Part shown: in pieces, positions 36,838 through 45,446 of the stretch
How the letters are laid out: every line of letters starts with the position of its first letter
Position numbering within the stretch: the stretch's first letter is position 1
Source: an uncultured Opitutia bacterium
GTDB taxonomy: Bacteria; Verrucomicrobiota; Verrucomicrobiia; Opitutales; UBA953
DNA length: 64,000 nucleotides
Reading direction: 5' to 3'
NCBI GenBank assembly: GCA_945957395.1
Contig: CAMFKE010000008.1
Location: forward strand, 90,767-154,766
Notes under the pieces: model-generated
Seen by the model: only the letters and a program-made list of their open reading frames with translations
What the model was told of the DNA's origin: nothing
Databases searched by the model: none
Translations under genes and position numbers: made by a program

Positions 36838-37914
36838 TCAGGCCGTCACCGCGTAGGCGCCCGAATCGACCCGGTGTATGCACCACGCGGATGCATCCTG
36901 CGGCGCCTCCGTGCCCGTGGCGATGACCTGCAGGTCCTCGCCCAGCGCGCTCCTGAAGCCCGCTTTGCGCGCCGGGTCGAGTTCGCCCAGGATGTCGTCG
37001 GCCAGCACGATGGGCGCCAGTCCGGTGACGCGCCGGCGGCGCGCCAGGTCGGCCAGGGAGAGCCCGAGCACCAGGCCGCGCTGCTGCCCCTCGGAGGCCA
37101 CGGCGACCGCCGGGCGCCCGAACAGGCGGAACAGGAAATCGTCGCGATGCGGCCCGCGGCGCGTGGCGCGCAGGCGTATGTCGTCGGCGCGGTCGCGCGC
37201 CCACAGCTCCAGCCACGCCGCCTCGTCCGCCGGCGCGGCGCTGGCGCGGTAATCCAAGCCGGGCGACTCGGCCGCCTGGCCGATGGCCGCGCAGGCGGCG
37301 GCGAGGCCGCCGGAGAGCTCGGCGAGCGCCGCGGTGCGCGCGCTCACCAGAGCCACCGCCGCCGGGGCCATCACCTTCTCGAACGGCTGCAGCAGATTGG
37401 GGCGCGTTTCGGCGTCCTTGAGCAGCCGGTTGCGCTCGGCGAGGGCGCCGTGGTAACGCCTCAGCGCCGTGAAATAACCCGGGTCGGACGCGGCGAGCGT
37501 CATGTCCAGCCAGCGACGCCGGTCGGCGGGCGAGCCGCGCAGCAGCACGATGTCGTCCGAGCAGAACACGGCGGCGGGGAATTTCCCGACAAAGTCCTCG
37601 AAACGGCGCACCGGTTCGCCGTCCACGATCACGCTCTTGGTGTCGCCGCCCAGCGAGAGCTCCACGGTGCTCACGCCGCCGTCGTCGCGGGCGATTTCAA
37701 ACCACAGGCGCGCGGCCTTGGCGCCGTGGCGCACGAGCAGGCGCGTGTCGCGGGCGCGGAAGGAGCGCAGGGCGGTGAGCATGGCGACGGCCTCCAGCAG
37801 GTTCGTCTTTCCCTGCCCGTTGGCGCCCAGAAGGAAGTGGCGCGGGCCGCCGAAGGCGACCTCGGCGAAGGTGATGTTGCGGAAGTCCGCCGCGCGCATG
37901 CGGAGCAATCGCAT
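36838..37914 (-). CDS. recF: DNA replication and repair protein RecF
   Basis: A 358-residue ABC/SMC-type ATPase that helps load RecA at single-strand gaps with RecO and RecR. Walker A is FLLGANGQGKTNLLEAVAML, the ABC signature is VASEGQQRGLVLGLSLAD, and Walker B is APIVLADDILGELDPARKAG. The N-terminus MRLLRMRAADFRNITFAEV is typical. Here recF is not beside dnaA/dnaN/gyrB as in many bacteria but between yicC and a cysteine desulfurase gene, 27 bases after the latter. Confidence 0.95.
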   Translation of the reverse strand: MRLLRMRAADFRNITFAEVAFGGPRHFLLGANGQGKTNLLEAVAMLTALRSFRARDTRLLVRHGAKAARLWFEIARDDGGVSTVELSLGGDTKSVIVDGEPVRRFEDFVGKFPAAVFCSDDIVLLRGSPADRRRWLDMTLAASDPGYFTALRRYHGALAERNRLLKDAETRPNLLQPFEKVMAPAAVALVSARTAALAELSGGLAAACAAIGQAAESPGLDYRASAAPADEAAWLELWARDRADDIRLRATRRGPHRDDFLFRLFGRPAVAVASEGQQRGLVLGLSLADLARRRRVTGLAPIVLADDILGELDPARKAGFRSALGEDLQVIATGTEAPQDASAWCIHRVDSGAYAVTA

Positions 37915-37941
37915 CGTGTAAGTCCGGTCCGGGGGACGCGC

Positions 37942-39096
37942 TCAGACGGGCACGACCAGGTTCGCGCCGGAGTCGCCGTCGAGCTCGGCGGCCACGGCCG
38001 CGAAGGCCTCGGCCAGCGCGACCCAGTCGGCTCGGGTGGTGGCGCGACCGGCGCTCACGCGCAGCGTGCGGCGCGCCTCGTGTTCGGCCAGCCCCATGGC
38101 GGCGAGCACGGACGAGGGTTTGCCGGCGGAGGAGGAGCAGGCGGAGCCGACCGCGACCTGGAAGTCGCGCCGGTCGAGCCGGGCCACCCAGCGCGAGGAG
38201 ACATGCCGCGGCATCTTCAGCGAAACACAGTTCCAGAGGCGTTCGGCGCCCGCGCCGTTGATTTCGACATCGGGCATGAGCGCCGTCATCGCGGCCTCGA
38301 ATTCGTCGCGCCACGCAAGACGCTCGGCCAGCCTGGGCAGGGCCTCGGCCGCCGCCGATTCCAACGCGGCGGTGAAGGCGGCGATGCCGGCGAGGTCTTC
38401 GGTGCCGGCGCGACGGCCGTTCTCCTGCGAGCCGCCGAACTGGCCGTGAAAGTCGCGGTTGCACGCGCGCACCAGCAGCACGCCCACGCCCTTGGGCGCG
38501 CCGAACTTGTGTCCGGAGGCGGTGACATAGTCGAGGCAGGCCAGCGAATCGGCGGGCAGGCGGCCCAGCCACTGCGTGGCGTCGCAATGCACCTTGGCGC
38601 CGTGCGAGGCCGCCAGGCGCGCCGCCTGCATCCAGGGCTGCAGCACGCCGGTCTCGTTGTTGGCCGCCATCACGGAAACGAAGGTGACTCCGCCGCGGCG
38701 CAGCAGGGCCTCGAACGCGGCGAGGTCGAGCCGGCCGCGCGCGTCCACCGGCGCCACGATCAGCCGGTCGCCGAAGTGGCGGCGGGCGGGCTCCATCACG
38801 CTGGCGTGCTCGACGGCCGAGACGATGGCGAGCCCGGAGCCGGTCTTGTAGGCCTCGGAGCACAGCACGGCGTTGTTGCCTTCGGTGGCTCCGGAATTGA
38901 ACACCACGACCTGCTTCTCGTGCTCGTCGAACACGGCGGCCACGCGCGCGCGGCACTCATCCAGCTTGGCGTGGGCGCGGGCGGAGGCCGAGGTGGGCGC
39001 CGAAGGGTTCTGCCAGTGCGAATCGGCGGCGTCCAGCCAGGCGGCGCGCGCCTCGGGCGCGAGCGGGGCGGTGGCGTTGTGGTCGAACCAGGGCAT
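37942..39096 (-). CDS. Cysteine desulfurase family protein (NifS/IscS-like)
   Basis: A 384-residue PLP enzyme that removes sulfur from cysteine for iron-sulfur clusters or thiolated tRNA. Motifs: FDHNATAPLAPEAR, FNSGATEGNNAVL, VSAVEHASVMEPARR, NNETGVLQPW, the PLP lysine in YVTASGHKFGAPKGVGVLLV, and the persulfide-forming Cys in VAVGSACSSSAGKPSSVLAAMG. Start is the ATG at 39096. No iscU/sufU scaffold gene is adjacent, so whether it is the general IscS or a dedicated tRNA enzyme is open. Confidence 0.92.
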   Translation of the reverse strand: MPWFDHNATAPLAPEARAAWLDAADSHWQNPSAPTSASARAHAKLDECRARVAAVFDEHEKQVVVFNSGATEGNNAVLCSEAYKTGSGLAIVSAVEHASVMEPARRHFGDRLIVAPVDARGRLDLAAFEALLRRGGVTFVSVMAANNETGVLQPWMQAARLAASHGAKVHCDATQWLGRLPADSLACLDYVTASGHKFGAPKGVGVLLVRACNRDFHGQFGGSQENGRRAGTEDLAGIAAFTAALESAAAEALPRLAERLAWRDEFEAAMTALMPDVEINGAGAERLWNCVSLKMPRHVSSRWVARLDRRDFQVAVGSACSSSAGKPSSVLAAMGLAEHEARRTLRVSAGRATTRADWVALAEAFAAVAAELDGDSGANLVVPV

Positions 39097-39114
39097 CGGC
39101 GTCAGTCTCCCGGC

Positions 39115-39954
39115 CTATTCGGGGATGACGATTTCGCGGCCGATCTTGAGGTCGCGTTCGCTCTTCATCACCGCGCGGTTGGCGTTGAGGATGTCCTTCC
39201 AGCGCGCCGGCGTGCCGTAGTATTTGCGGGAGATGGCCGCCAGGTTGTCGCCCTTGGCGATCACATGCGAACGGCGCGTGCCGGCCGGCTTCTTCTCAGT
39301 CGCCTTGGCCGTGGCGGCCGAGGGGGCGGGCGCCACCGCGAGGGTGGGGCGCGCGGTGGGCGAGAGCGTCGCGGGAGCGGGCGCCTCGGCCTCGTCGCTT
39401 TCGCCGCCGGAGGGAGCCGTGGGCGTGGCGGCGCCGGCGAAGCGCGAGGCGAGCGCGGCGGACACCTTGATCTTGAGCTGGTCGTTCTCGGCGCGCACCA
39501 GGCGAAGCTGCTCCTGAAGGCCCGCCACGCGGTCGTCGGCGCTGCCGTCGAGCGCGCTGAACGGCAGCGTCTTAAGGAAGGCCTTTTCGCTGGCGCGGAT
39601 GCGGTCCTGCACCACCTGCGTGTGGATGGAGGCGGGGCGCTGGGCGAGGAACTGACGGAAATGGAAAATGGCGCGCAGCGGGTCCTTGACCTGGGCGCCC
39701 AGGCAGAGGTTGCCGGCCTCCAGGTGCGACTCCGGAGCCTCGCGGCGGGAGAGGATCACCTTGGTGAACAGGTCGAGCGCCTCGCGCTCCTTGCCCTCCT
39801 GCGCCAGTCGCCGGCCTTCGCGGAAGTCGGAATCGTCGTTTTCAGCGACCGGTCCGAGCCCGACGACCTTACTGTCCTCGCAGCCGGCCAGGGTGGCCGC
39901 GCACAGGAGTGCGGCGATGGCGAAACGGCGGACTGTCGGGGCGGAAAAAGGCAT
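39115..39954 (-). CDS. LysM-domain lipoprotein
   Basis: A 279-residue predicted lipoprotein. The ATG at 39954 gives a lipoprotein signal (FAIAALLCAATLAGCEDSK, lipobox LAGC). TPR-like helices follow (REGRRLAQEGKEREALDLFT, HLEAGNLCLGAQVKDPLRAI), then a coiled-coil piece (DRVAGLQEQLRLVRAENDQL), an Ala/Pro-rich linker of ~70 residues and a C-terminal LysM (SHVIAKGDNLAAISRKYYGT, ILNANRAVMKSERDLKIGRE), which binds peptidoglycan glycan chains. It probably tethers the outer membrane to the wall or acts in cell-wall turnover. It is 18 bases upstream of the desulfurase gene. Confidence 0.88.
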   Translation of the reverse strand: MPFSAPTVRRFAIAALLCAATLAGCEDSKVVGLGPVAENDDSDFREGRRLAQEGKEREALDLFTKVILSRREAPESHLEAGNLCLGAQVKDPLRAIFHFRQFLAQRPASIHTQVVQDRIRASEKAFLKTLPFSALDGSADDRVAGLQEQLRLVRAENDQLKIKVSAALASRFAGAATPTAPSGGESDEAEAPAPATLSPTARPTLAVAPAPSAATAKATEKKPAGTRRSHVIAKGDNLAAISRKYYGTPARWKDILNANRAVMKSERDLKIGREIVIPE

Positions 39955-40019
39955 GGCGGGACGGGCGCAGGATGAAAACCGGGGTGGGGGCGCGGGCAAG
40001 CCGGAAGCGGGCCGGCCTT

Positions 40020-41231
40020 TCACAGTCGGCGCAGACGCGCCATGAAGAACCCGTCGCAGTCCCCGTCGACGCCCGGCAGCACGCGCTGCTGACGCTCAAG
40101 CTCGAAGACCCCCGGGTGGCGGGCGAGGAAGCGCGCCACCTGCCCCTCGTTCTCCTCCGACAGCAGCGAACAGGTGGCGTACACGACGAGCCCGCCGGCG
40201 GGTCTCGCGGCGAACGCGGCGTCGTCGAGGATGCTCGCCTGCAACGCCACGCGCTCGGCCACGCCCTCCGGCGTGAGCCGCCACTTGGTTTCCGGCTGAC
40301 GGCGCAGCACGCCGGTGCCCGAGCACGGCGCGTCCACCAGCACGGCGTCGGCGCTGCCGGCGAGCTCGCGCCAGGCTTCGGGCGAGACCGCGCGCGTGGC
40401 GATGTTCTGGGCGTCAGCGCGGGCGGCGCGGGCGCGCAGCGTGTCGAGCTTTCGCGTGTCGATGTCCATGGCCTGGATGCGCCCGCGTCCCTCCATGAGG
40501 TCGCTCAGGTGCAGCGTCTTGCCGCCTTCGCCGGCGCACGCGTCGATCACGCGGCGGGCCGGAGCGCCCAGAAGGAAAGGCGCCACGCGCTGGCTGCCCG
40601 CATCCTGCACCTCGAAGTATCCGGAGGCGAAAGCGCGGCTGCCCAGTGCGGCGTGCCGGTCGGCCGCCTCCAGAGCGTCCGGCAGCCCGGGCACGGGGCG
40701 CGTGGCGACACCTTCGGCGTCCAGCATCGCGGCGAGCGAGGCCGGGTCGCCCTTGCGGCGGTTCACGCGCAACACGCACGGGGCTTCCTCCAGCAGGGCC
40801 GTGCACACCCGGTCGAAGCGGCGACCGAGCGAGGCGCGCAGCCGCTCCGCCAGCCAGTCCGGCAGCGCGTGGGCGAGCGCCCCGCCCTCGGCGCGCGCGG
40901 CGTCCAGCCGGCGTTTCGCCACGGCGGGGGCGAAGCGGGGCGGTGTGAACGACGGCACGACGCCTTCCGTCACGCTGAGCGCCGCGTCCAGTCGGGCGAA
41001 CTCGCCGGGCGCCCACGGCTCGCGCAGGCCTCCGGCGACGCCCGCCACATGGCGCACGAGGCGCCACCGGCGCACCATGGCGTAGGCCCGGCGCACGACC
41101 TGCGCCTTCTCCGCCGGCGACAGGCGCGGGTGGTCGCGCAGCGCGCGGCCCGCGGCCATGTCCGTGCGCCCGTCTTCGAGCATCACGGCGCGTACGGCCT
41201 GTTCGAGGGCGGCGAGGGCGGCGGGCGACAT
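40020..41231 (-). CDS. rsmB: RsmB-like 16S rRNA (cytosine-C5) methyltransferase
   Basis: 403 residues. The N-terminal ~130 residues form the NusB-like RNA-binding domain (ALEQAVRAVMLEDGRTDMAA). The C-terminal Rossmann methyltransferase has VIDACAGEGGKTLHLSDLME (SAM binding), AMDIDTRKLDTLRARAARA, the PC-motif VLVDAPCSGTGVLRRQPE and the catalytic TC in VVYATCSLLSEENEGQVARF. It matches the NOL1/NOP2/Sun family; E. coli RsmB makes m5C967 in 16S rRNA. The ATG at 41231 is preferred over a TTG at 41267. It is the first gene of the leftward cluster and divergent from the ubiE-like gene. Confidence 0.9.
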   Translation of the reverse strand: MSPAALAALEQAVRAVMLEDGRTDMAAGRALRDHPRLSPAEKAQVVRRAYAMVRRWRLVRHVAGVAGGLREPWAPGEFARLDAALSVTEGVVPSFTPPRFAPAVAKRRLDAARAEGGALAHALPDWLAERLRASLGRRFDRVCTALLEEAPCVLRVNRRKGDPASLAAMLDAEGVATRPVPGLPDALEAADRHAALGSRAFASGYFEVQDAGSQRVAPFLLGAPARRVIDACAGEGGKTLHLSDLMEGRGRIQAMDIDTRKLDTLRARAARADAQNIATRAVSPEAWRELAGSADAVLVDAPCSGTGVLRRQPETKWRLTPEGVAERVALQASILDDAAFAARPAGGLVVYATCSLLSEENEGQVARFLARHPGVFELERQQRVLPGVDGDCDGFFMARLRRL

Positions 41232-41362
41232 GTCGCGGGTGTTTCGGGTTTCGGGGGCGGGTTTCAAGCGCGAAGGACGCGCGGACTCGCAAACCGCGCC
41301 CCGGTCCCCGGCGCGCTTTCGTGTTGAAAGCGTCGGGGCGCTCGGTCCTTGTCGCGCGCGAA

Positions 41363-42055
41363 ATGCCCCAAGGCGCCGCCATCCGCAACATGTTCGCCGG
41401 CATCGCCCGTCGATACGACCTGACCAACCGCATCCTCAGCTTCGGCATGGAGGGCCTGTGGCGGCGTCGCCTGGTGCGCCTGGTGGCCGAGCGCGCCCCG
41501 CGCGACATCGCCGACCTGGCGACCGGCAGCGGCGTCATCGCTTACGCGCTGAAGCGTCGCCTGCCGCAGGCGCGCGTGAGCGGCTACGACTTTTGCCGGC
41601 CCATGCTCGATGTGGCCGAGGCCAAGCAGGCCGGCGCTCCCGAGGCCGACCGCATCCCGTTCGCCCTCGGCGACTGCCTCGCGCTGCCCCTCGCGGACGC
41701 CTCGCTGGACGCGCTCACCATCGGCTACGGCGTGCGCAACTTCGAGGACCGCGCCAAGGGACTCGGCGAGCTGCGCCGCGTGCTGCGCCCCGGCGGCGCG
41801 GCGTTCATCCTGGAGTTCACCCAGCCGTCGTGGTGGATGCGCCCCTTCTATTACCTTTACCTGAAAACCTTCCTGCCGCTGGTGGCCTGGGCGACGACCG
41901 GCGACCGCAAGGCCTACGAGTACCTGGCGGGCAGCATCGCGAGTTACCCGACCAAGGAGGCCATCTCCGAGGAGCTGCGCGCCGCCGGATTCTCCAAGGT
42001 GCGCGCGATCGGGCTCACCGGCAGCATCGTCGCCATCCACATCGCCGAGGCCTGA
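41363..42055 (+). CDS. ubiE: Demethylmenaquinone / UbiE-type methyltransferase
   Basis: A 230-residue SAM-dependent C-methyltransferase of the UbiE/MenG family, which performs the last ring methylation in quinone synthesis. Conserved blocks: IRNMFAGIARRYDLTNRILS, WRRRLVRLVAE, ADLATGSGVIAYAL (SAM motif), DALTIGYGVRNFEDRAKGLG (UbiE signature), LRRVLRPGGAAFILEF and YEYLAGSIASYPTKEAI. Only menaquinone substrates are likely if the host is a verrucomicrobium, so menG would be the functional name. The ATG at 41363 gives the family N-terminus; the TTG at 41321 is also possible. Confidence 0.92.
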   Translation: MPQGAAIRNMFAGIARRYDLTNRILSFGMEGLWRRRLVRLVAERAPRDIADLATGSGVIAYALKRRLPQARVSGYDFCRPMLDVAEAKQAGAPEADRIPFALGDCLALPLADASLDALTIGYGVRNFEDRAKGLGELRRVLRPGGAAFILEFTQPSWWMRPFYYLYLKTFLPLVAWATTGDRKAYEYLAGSIASYPTKEAISEELRAAGFSKVRAIGLTGSIVAIHIAEA

Positions 42056-42103
42056 GATAACCCTTCCCCGGACGCCGCCCGCGGCTCCGTTTCCCCAAAC
42101 GCG

Positions 42104-42138
42104 ACAAGGCCGCCCGGAGTGATTCCGGACGGCCTTGT
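42104..42138. terminator. Bidirectional terminator between ubiE-like and aminotransferase genes
   Basis: ACAAGGCCG from 42104 pairs with CGGCCTTGT ending at 42138; an inner CCGGA-type pairing surrounds a short loop. It ends the + strand ubiE-like gene and, read on the other strand, the converging aminotransferase gene. It is very similar to the fabV terminator. Confidence 0.7.
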
Positions 42139-42182
42139 TCGTTGCGGGTCTGCGTCGAAATGCCGCGCGGGCCCGGGAGGCG

Positions 42183-43382
42183 TTACGCCTTCTTTTCGGC
42201 GAGCAGCTTGGCGCAGAAGCGCGCGAGACGCTCGACGCCCTTGTCGATGGTCTCGTCGGAGGTGGCGTAGGAGAGGCGGATGTAGCCTTCGGCGCCGAAG
42301 GCCGAGCCGGGCACGACCGCCACGAGCTCCTCGTCCAGCAGGCGCGAGGCGAACTCCTGCGAGGGGATGCCGAAGGCCTTGATGTTGGGGAACAGGTAGA
42401 ACGCGGCCTGCGAACGGAAGCAGCTCAGTCCGGGGATGGCGTTGAGCTTGGCGTGCAGCGCCTTGCGGCGACGGTCGAACGCCACGCTCATCTCGGCCAG
42501 CGACGCGGCGGCCTTCTCAGGCTGCGTGTACACGGCGAGCGCGCCCCACTGCGCGAAGGTCGTGGCGTTGGAGCTCATCTGGCTCTGCAGGTCCGACACC
42601 ACCTTGGCGATCGCCTTGTTTGCGGTCACCAGCGTGCCGAGGCGCCAGCCGGTCATGGAGTAGGTCTTGGCGAAGCCGGACACCGTGATGATCTTCTCGG
42701 CGAACTGCGGGCACAGCGTGGCGGGCGAGGAGCTCTTGCAGCCGTCGTACACGAGGTGCTCGTAGATCTCGTCGGACATGACGAGCAGTCCGGCCTGGCA
42801 GGCGATCTCCACCAGCACCTTGAGCTCCTCGGGCGAGTAGATGGCGCCGGTCGGGTTGGAGGGCGAGTTGAGCACCAGCAGCTTCGTCTTGGGCGTGATG
42901 GCCGACTTCAGCTGTTCGGGCGTGATCTTGAAACCGTTGGTGTCCTCGGCCAACACGAACTTGGTCGTGCCGCCGGCGAGCTTCACCATCTCGGGGTAGC
43001 TCACCCAGTAGGGCGCGGGCACGATCACCTCGTCGCCCGGCGAGACGGTCGCCAGGATCGCCAGGTAGCACGACATCTTGCCGCCCGGGGAGACCACCAC
43101 CTGGCCTTCGCCGATGCCGGCGAAACCGCGCGCCGTGTAGTGCTCGGCGATCGCCTTGCGCAGCGGCGGGATGCCCGGCGTCGGCGCATACTTGGTCTTG
43201 CCCTCGGACAGCGCCTTCACGCACGCGTCCTTCACGAACTGCGGCGTGTCGAAGTCGGGTTCGCCGACGCCGAAGCCGCACACATCCTTGCCTTCAGCCG
43301 CCAGCTTTTTGGCCTTGGCGTCGACGGCGAGAGTGGGCGAGGGGGCGATGTTACGGGCCCAGACGGAGAGGACGCTGCTCAT
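42183..43382 (-). CDS. aspC: Class I aminotransferase (aspartate aminotransferase type)
   Basis: A 399-residue PLP-dependent aminotransferase, subgroup I-gamma like thermophilic AspAT. Motifs: [82 protein letters not shown], the PLP-Lys in [16 protein letters not shown], and [19 protein letters not shown] with the carboxylate-binding Arg. It interconverts aspartate and oxaloacetate with 2-oxoglutarate; prephenate activity is possible in this subgroup. Start is the ATG at 43382; 25 upstream in-frame residues are not conserved. Confidence 0.93.
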   Translation of the reverse strand: MSSVLSVWARNIAPSPTLAVDAKAKKLAAEGKDVCGFGVGEPDFDTPQFVKDACVKALSEGKTKYAPTPGIPPLRKAIAEHYTARGFAGIGEGQVVVSPGGKMSCYLAILATVSPGDEVIVPAPYWVSYPEMVKLAGGTTKFVLAEDTNGFKITPEQLKSAITPKTKLLVLNSPSNPTGAIYSPEELKVLVEIACQAGLLVMSDEIYEHLVYDGCKSSSPATLCPQFAEKIITVSGFAKTYSMTGWRLGTLVTANKAIAKVVSDLQSQMSSNATTFAQWGALAVYTQPEKAAASLAEMSVAFDRRRKALHAKLNAIPGLSCFRSQAAFYLFPNIKAFGIPSQEFASRLLDEELVAVVPGSAFGAEGYIRLSYATSDETIDKGVERLARFCAKLLAEKKA

Positions 43383-43515
43383 GATGTGTGGACGGGGGCT
43401 GTACTTTGGAGGGTTGTTGGAAGTGACAAAAAGACCCGCGCACCATGATTCGGGCAAACTCCCGGGCGAGGATTTTTTTGCAAAAGGCCCTGGGCCCGCC
43501 GGTGCGTTCTTTGGG

Positions 43516-44388
43516 TCACTTCACGCGAGCGCCGGAAACATACGGGGAATCCCGCGGCTCCGTGGCATCGAGCAAGGCCTGGGCGTCTGCGGTAACGAAG
43601 GGCTTGGGAGTCTCTCCCAAAATCCGGCCGTCCTGCGCAATGCAAACGCCTGCGGGCTCGCTAGGAATGCAGTCCGGAGGGGAAGGGTGAGCGCATGAAT
43701 CGAGTAAAGCGTATGGCAGTCCGACGCACACGACAAACGGCACCGCCACAGCGAAAACCGTCAGGTCGGTTCCGACGGTGAACAGGGTGAGGACCACCTT
43801 GCCTGACTTGTCCAGAACCTCGGTGAGCGTAGGGTAGCCGCGCTCATCAAAGGCTACGACAAAGGCGTAGACCTTGTCCGAATCATGGAAAGCAAGCCGG
43901 CGAAACCCTTGTGCGGCGGGGTTGATTTCTCCTGCGGCAATGAATTCGGGGGCCTTGTCGAAGTCACCCGGAGGAGTCGTCAGCTTATAGGCGGGCCGCT
44001 GTCGCACGCTCAGAGAGGCGAATCTCTCCATGTCTACCTGCACCCGCTCCCCGTCATGATGATGAAGCCCCAAGGTGATGGAACCCTTCACAAAGCGGTA
44101 ACGGAGAGTCGATGCGTCGCGCGTATCCACCATCAGGAATCCCGGAACGCGACGCTCGCATCCGTCTTCGCCGACTTCTCTCAATTCTCCCTCCAGCAGG
44201 ATGCGCCTGTCGTCGTGAAACCATGACCGGTTCAGAGTCCCCTCGAACTTTTGAGCCCCGGAGGGATGCACGCCGCCGTCGGCGAGACGGCTGTGCCACA
44301 TATAATTGGTGAGGCATCCGGAGCTGAACACTCCGGTAGCGCCAAGAATCAAAAGTCGCAGGCCTTTGTTCAGAGCTGGGAATTTCAT
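43516..44388 (-). CDS. Hypothetical lipoprotein
   Basis: 290 residues, no recognised family. The ATG at 44388 gives a lipoprotein signal, [20 protein letters not shown], with Cys25 after FSSG. The mature protein starts [19 protein letters not shown] and has beta-rich stretches ([35 protein letters not shown]). A hydrophobic segment near residue 220 ([20 protein letters not shown]) could be a membrane helix, as in small envelope proteins annotated YceK/Cys-rich lipoproteins, but the match is loose. Divergent from ruvX. Confidence 0.65.
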   Translation of the reverse strand: MKFPALNKGLRLLILGATGVFSSGCLTNYMWHSRLADGGVHPSGAQKFEGTLNRSWFHDDRRILLEGELREVGEDGCERRVPGFLMVDTRDASTLRYRFVKGSITLGLHHHDGERVQVDMERFASLSVRQRPAYKLTTPPGDFDKAPEFIAAGEINPAAQGFRRLAFHDSDKVYAFVVAFDERGYPTLTEVLDKSGKVVLTLFTVGTDLTVFAVAVPFVVCVGLPYALLDSCAHPSPPDCIPSEPAGVCIAQDGRILGETPKPFVTADAQALLDATEPRDSPYVSGARVK

Positions 44389-44528
44389 CGAAAACAGGGG
44401 GCGCATGATGACGCGGGATGAAATTTGCCGGTCGGTCGGCCTGTCAAACGCCTTCCGGCCCCCGTCCGCTTCGCGCGCCCTGTTCGGGCTTCACTCCCGC
44501 CGCATTCACCCTTTTGAACTCCCGCGAC

Positions 44529-45011
44529 ATGGGAAAAAACTTCCTGGCCATCGACTACGGCGAACGCCGCATCGGTCTCGCTTCCGGCGACGACCTCGGC
44601 TTCGCCTCGCCTCTGCCCGCCGCCGTGGAACCCACGCCGGCCGAGCGCCTCGAGCATGTGGCGCGCGAGATCAAGGCGCGCCGCATCCACGAGCTCGTCG
44701 TGGGCTACCCGCTCAACATGGACGGCACCGAGGGCCCCATGACCGACAAGGTCAACGCCTTCATCGCCATCCTCGAACAGCGCTTCGGTCTGCCCGTGCA
44801 CCGCGTCGACGAGGGCCTGTCCAGCTCCGAGGCCGAATCCGGCATTTCCACCAAAAAGAAGGGCCACGGCGCCAAGGCCCGCAAGGCCCACCGCGCCACC
44901 GGCGAAATCGACTCCCGCGCCGCCGCCGTCATCCTCCAGGACTTCCTCAACGCCCAGGGCTACGGCTCCCTCGGCTCCCCCGACGAATTCCCCGGCGATT
45001 TCGAGGACTGA
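44529..45011 (+). CDS. ruvX: Holliday junction resolvase-like / pre-16S rRNA nuclease RuvX (YqgF)
   Basis: A 160-residue RNase H-fold nuclease of the YqgF family, implicated in 16S rRNA 5' end maturation and possibly junction resolution. Active-site blocks: FLAIDYGERRIGLASGDDLG (first Asp), LVVGYPLNMDGTEGPMTDKV, GLPVHRVDEGLSSSEAES (Glu), and EIDSRAAAVILQDFLN (last Asp). The KKKGHGAKARKAHRATG stretch between the last two is longer and more basic than in E. coli. Start is the ATG at 44529; the frame from 44418 overlaps the divergent lipoprotein promoter region. Confidence 0.93.
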   Translation: MGKNFLAIDYGERRIGLASGDDLGFASPLPAAVEPTPAERLEHVAREIKARRIHELVVGYPLNMDGTEGPMTDKVNAFIAILEQRFGLPVHRVDEGLSSSEAESGISTKKKGHGAKARKAHRATGEIDSRAAAVILQDFLNAQGYGSLGSPDEFPGDFED

Positions 45012-45230
45012 GCAGGGGAGTGTGGCGCCCGTCCGGATTCGGCAGGGCTCCGGCGACTCCGTTTCCAGATTTCAAAATCCCCGAGCCCTCAGGCAGGGGA
45101 TTCGTTTTCCTCATTAACCTTGTGCAATGCCGTTTCCGGTGGCCGCGGTTTCTTTCTTGGTCGTTCCGGCCGCACAATGGGGGCACCGTCGCTTCCTCCC
45201 CGAAACGCCCCTTTTATGATTAGACATAAC

Positions 45231-45281
45231 GCCTATTGTGCGAAATGCCATTCAAGCAGGCATTTCGGGAACACAATAGGC
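45231..45281. repeat. Bulged 19-bp palindrome (operator- or recombination-site-like)
   Basis: GCCTATTGTG (45231-45240) pairs with CACAATAGGC (45272-45281), and CGAAATGCC (45241-45249) pairs with GGCATTTCG (45259-45267). The right arm has a 4-base bulge GGAA and the loop is ATTCAAGCA. No T-tract follows, so a terminator is unlikely. The asymmetric bulge resembles the layout of recombinase core sites, but no integrase gene is in the window. Confidence 0.7.
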
Positions 45282-45288
45282 CCAAAGC

Positions 45289-45310
45289 TAACCGGTTCAC
45301 ATGCCGGTTA
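45289..45310. repeat. Short inverted repeat
   Basis: TAACCGG (45289-45295) and CCGGTTA (45304-45310) flank the 8-base spacer TTCACATG. It lies 8 bases past the larger palindrome and about 140 bases upstream of the surface-protein start. It could be an operator. Confidence 0.5.
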
Positions 45311-45446
45311 TGCCCGCCAAATGGTGCGAAAAAGTCAGAGATAACAAGAAACGAAGCCGTCCGTCACGAGGTTCGATTGACACATGAACTGAAGAATGTT
45401 CCTCACAGCCCCCCCCAGAAAAGCTACCACCTCAGCGCCCTTCCCA

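Larger units (their letters stand above)
45012..45446. other. 435-base spacer, AT-richer in the middle, with two palindromes
   Basis: No gene is seen between ruvX and the PEP-CTERM gene. From about 45212 to 45400 the base composition falls well below the surroundings. The palindromes at 45231-45281 and 45289-45310 are listed separately. The promoter for the surface protein should lie here. Confidence 0.5.

Noticed and set aside
45231..45281. Rho-independent terminator of ruvX
   Set aside because: It lies 220 bases past ruvX, has no T-tract on either strand, and contains a bulge; a site for protein binding or recombination fits better.
45231..45281. Integron attC site
   Set aside because: The expected GTTRRRY core and its complement are not found at the proper ends.
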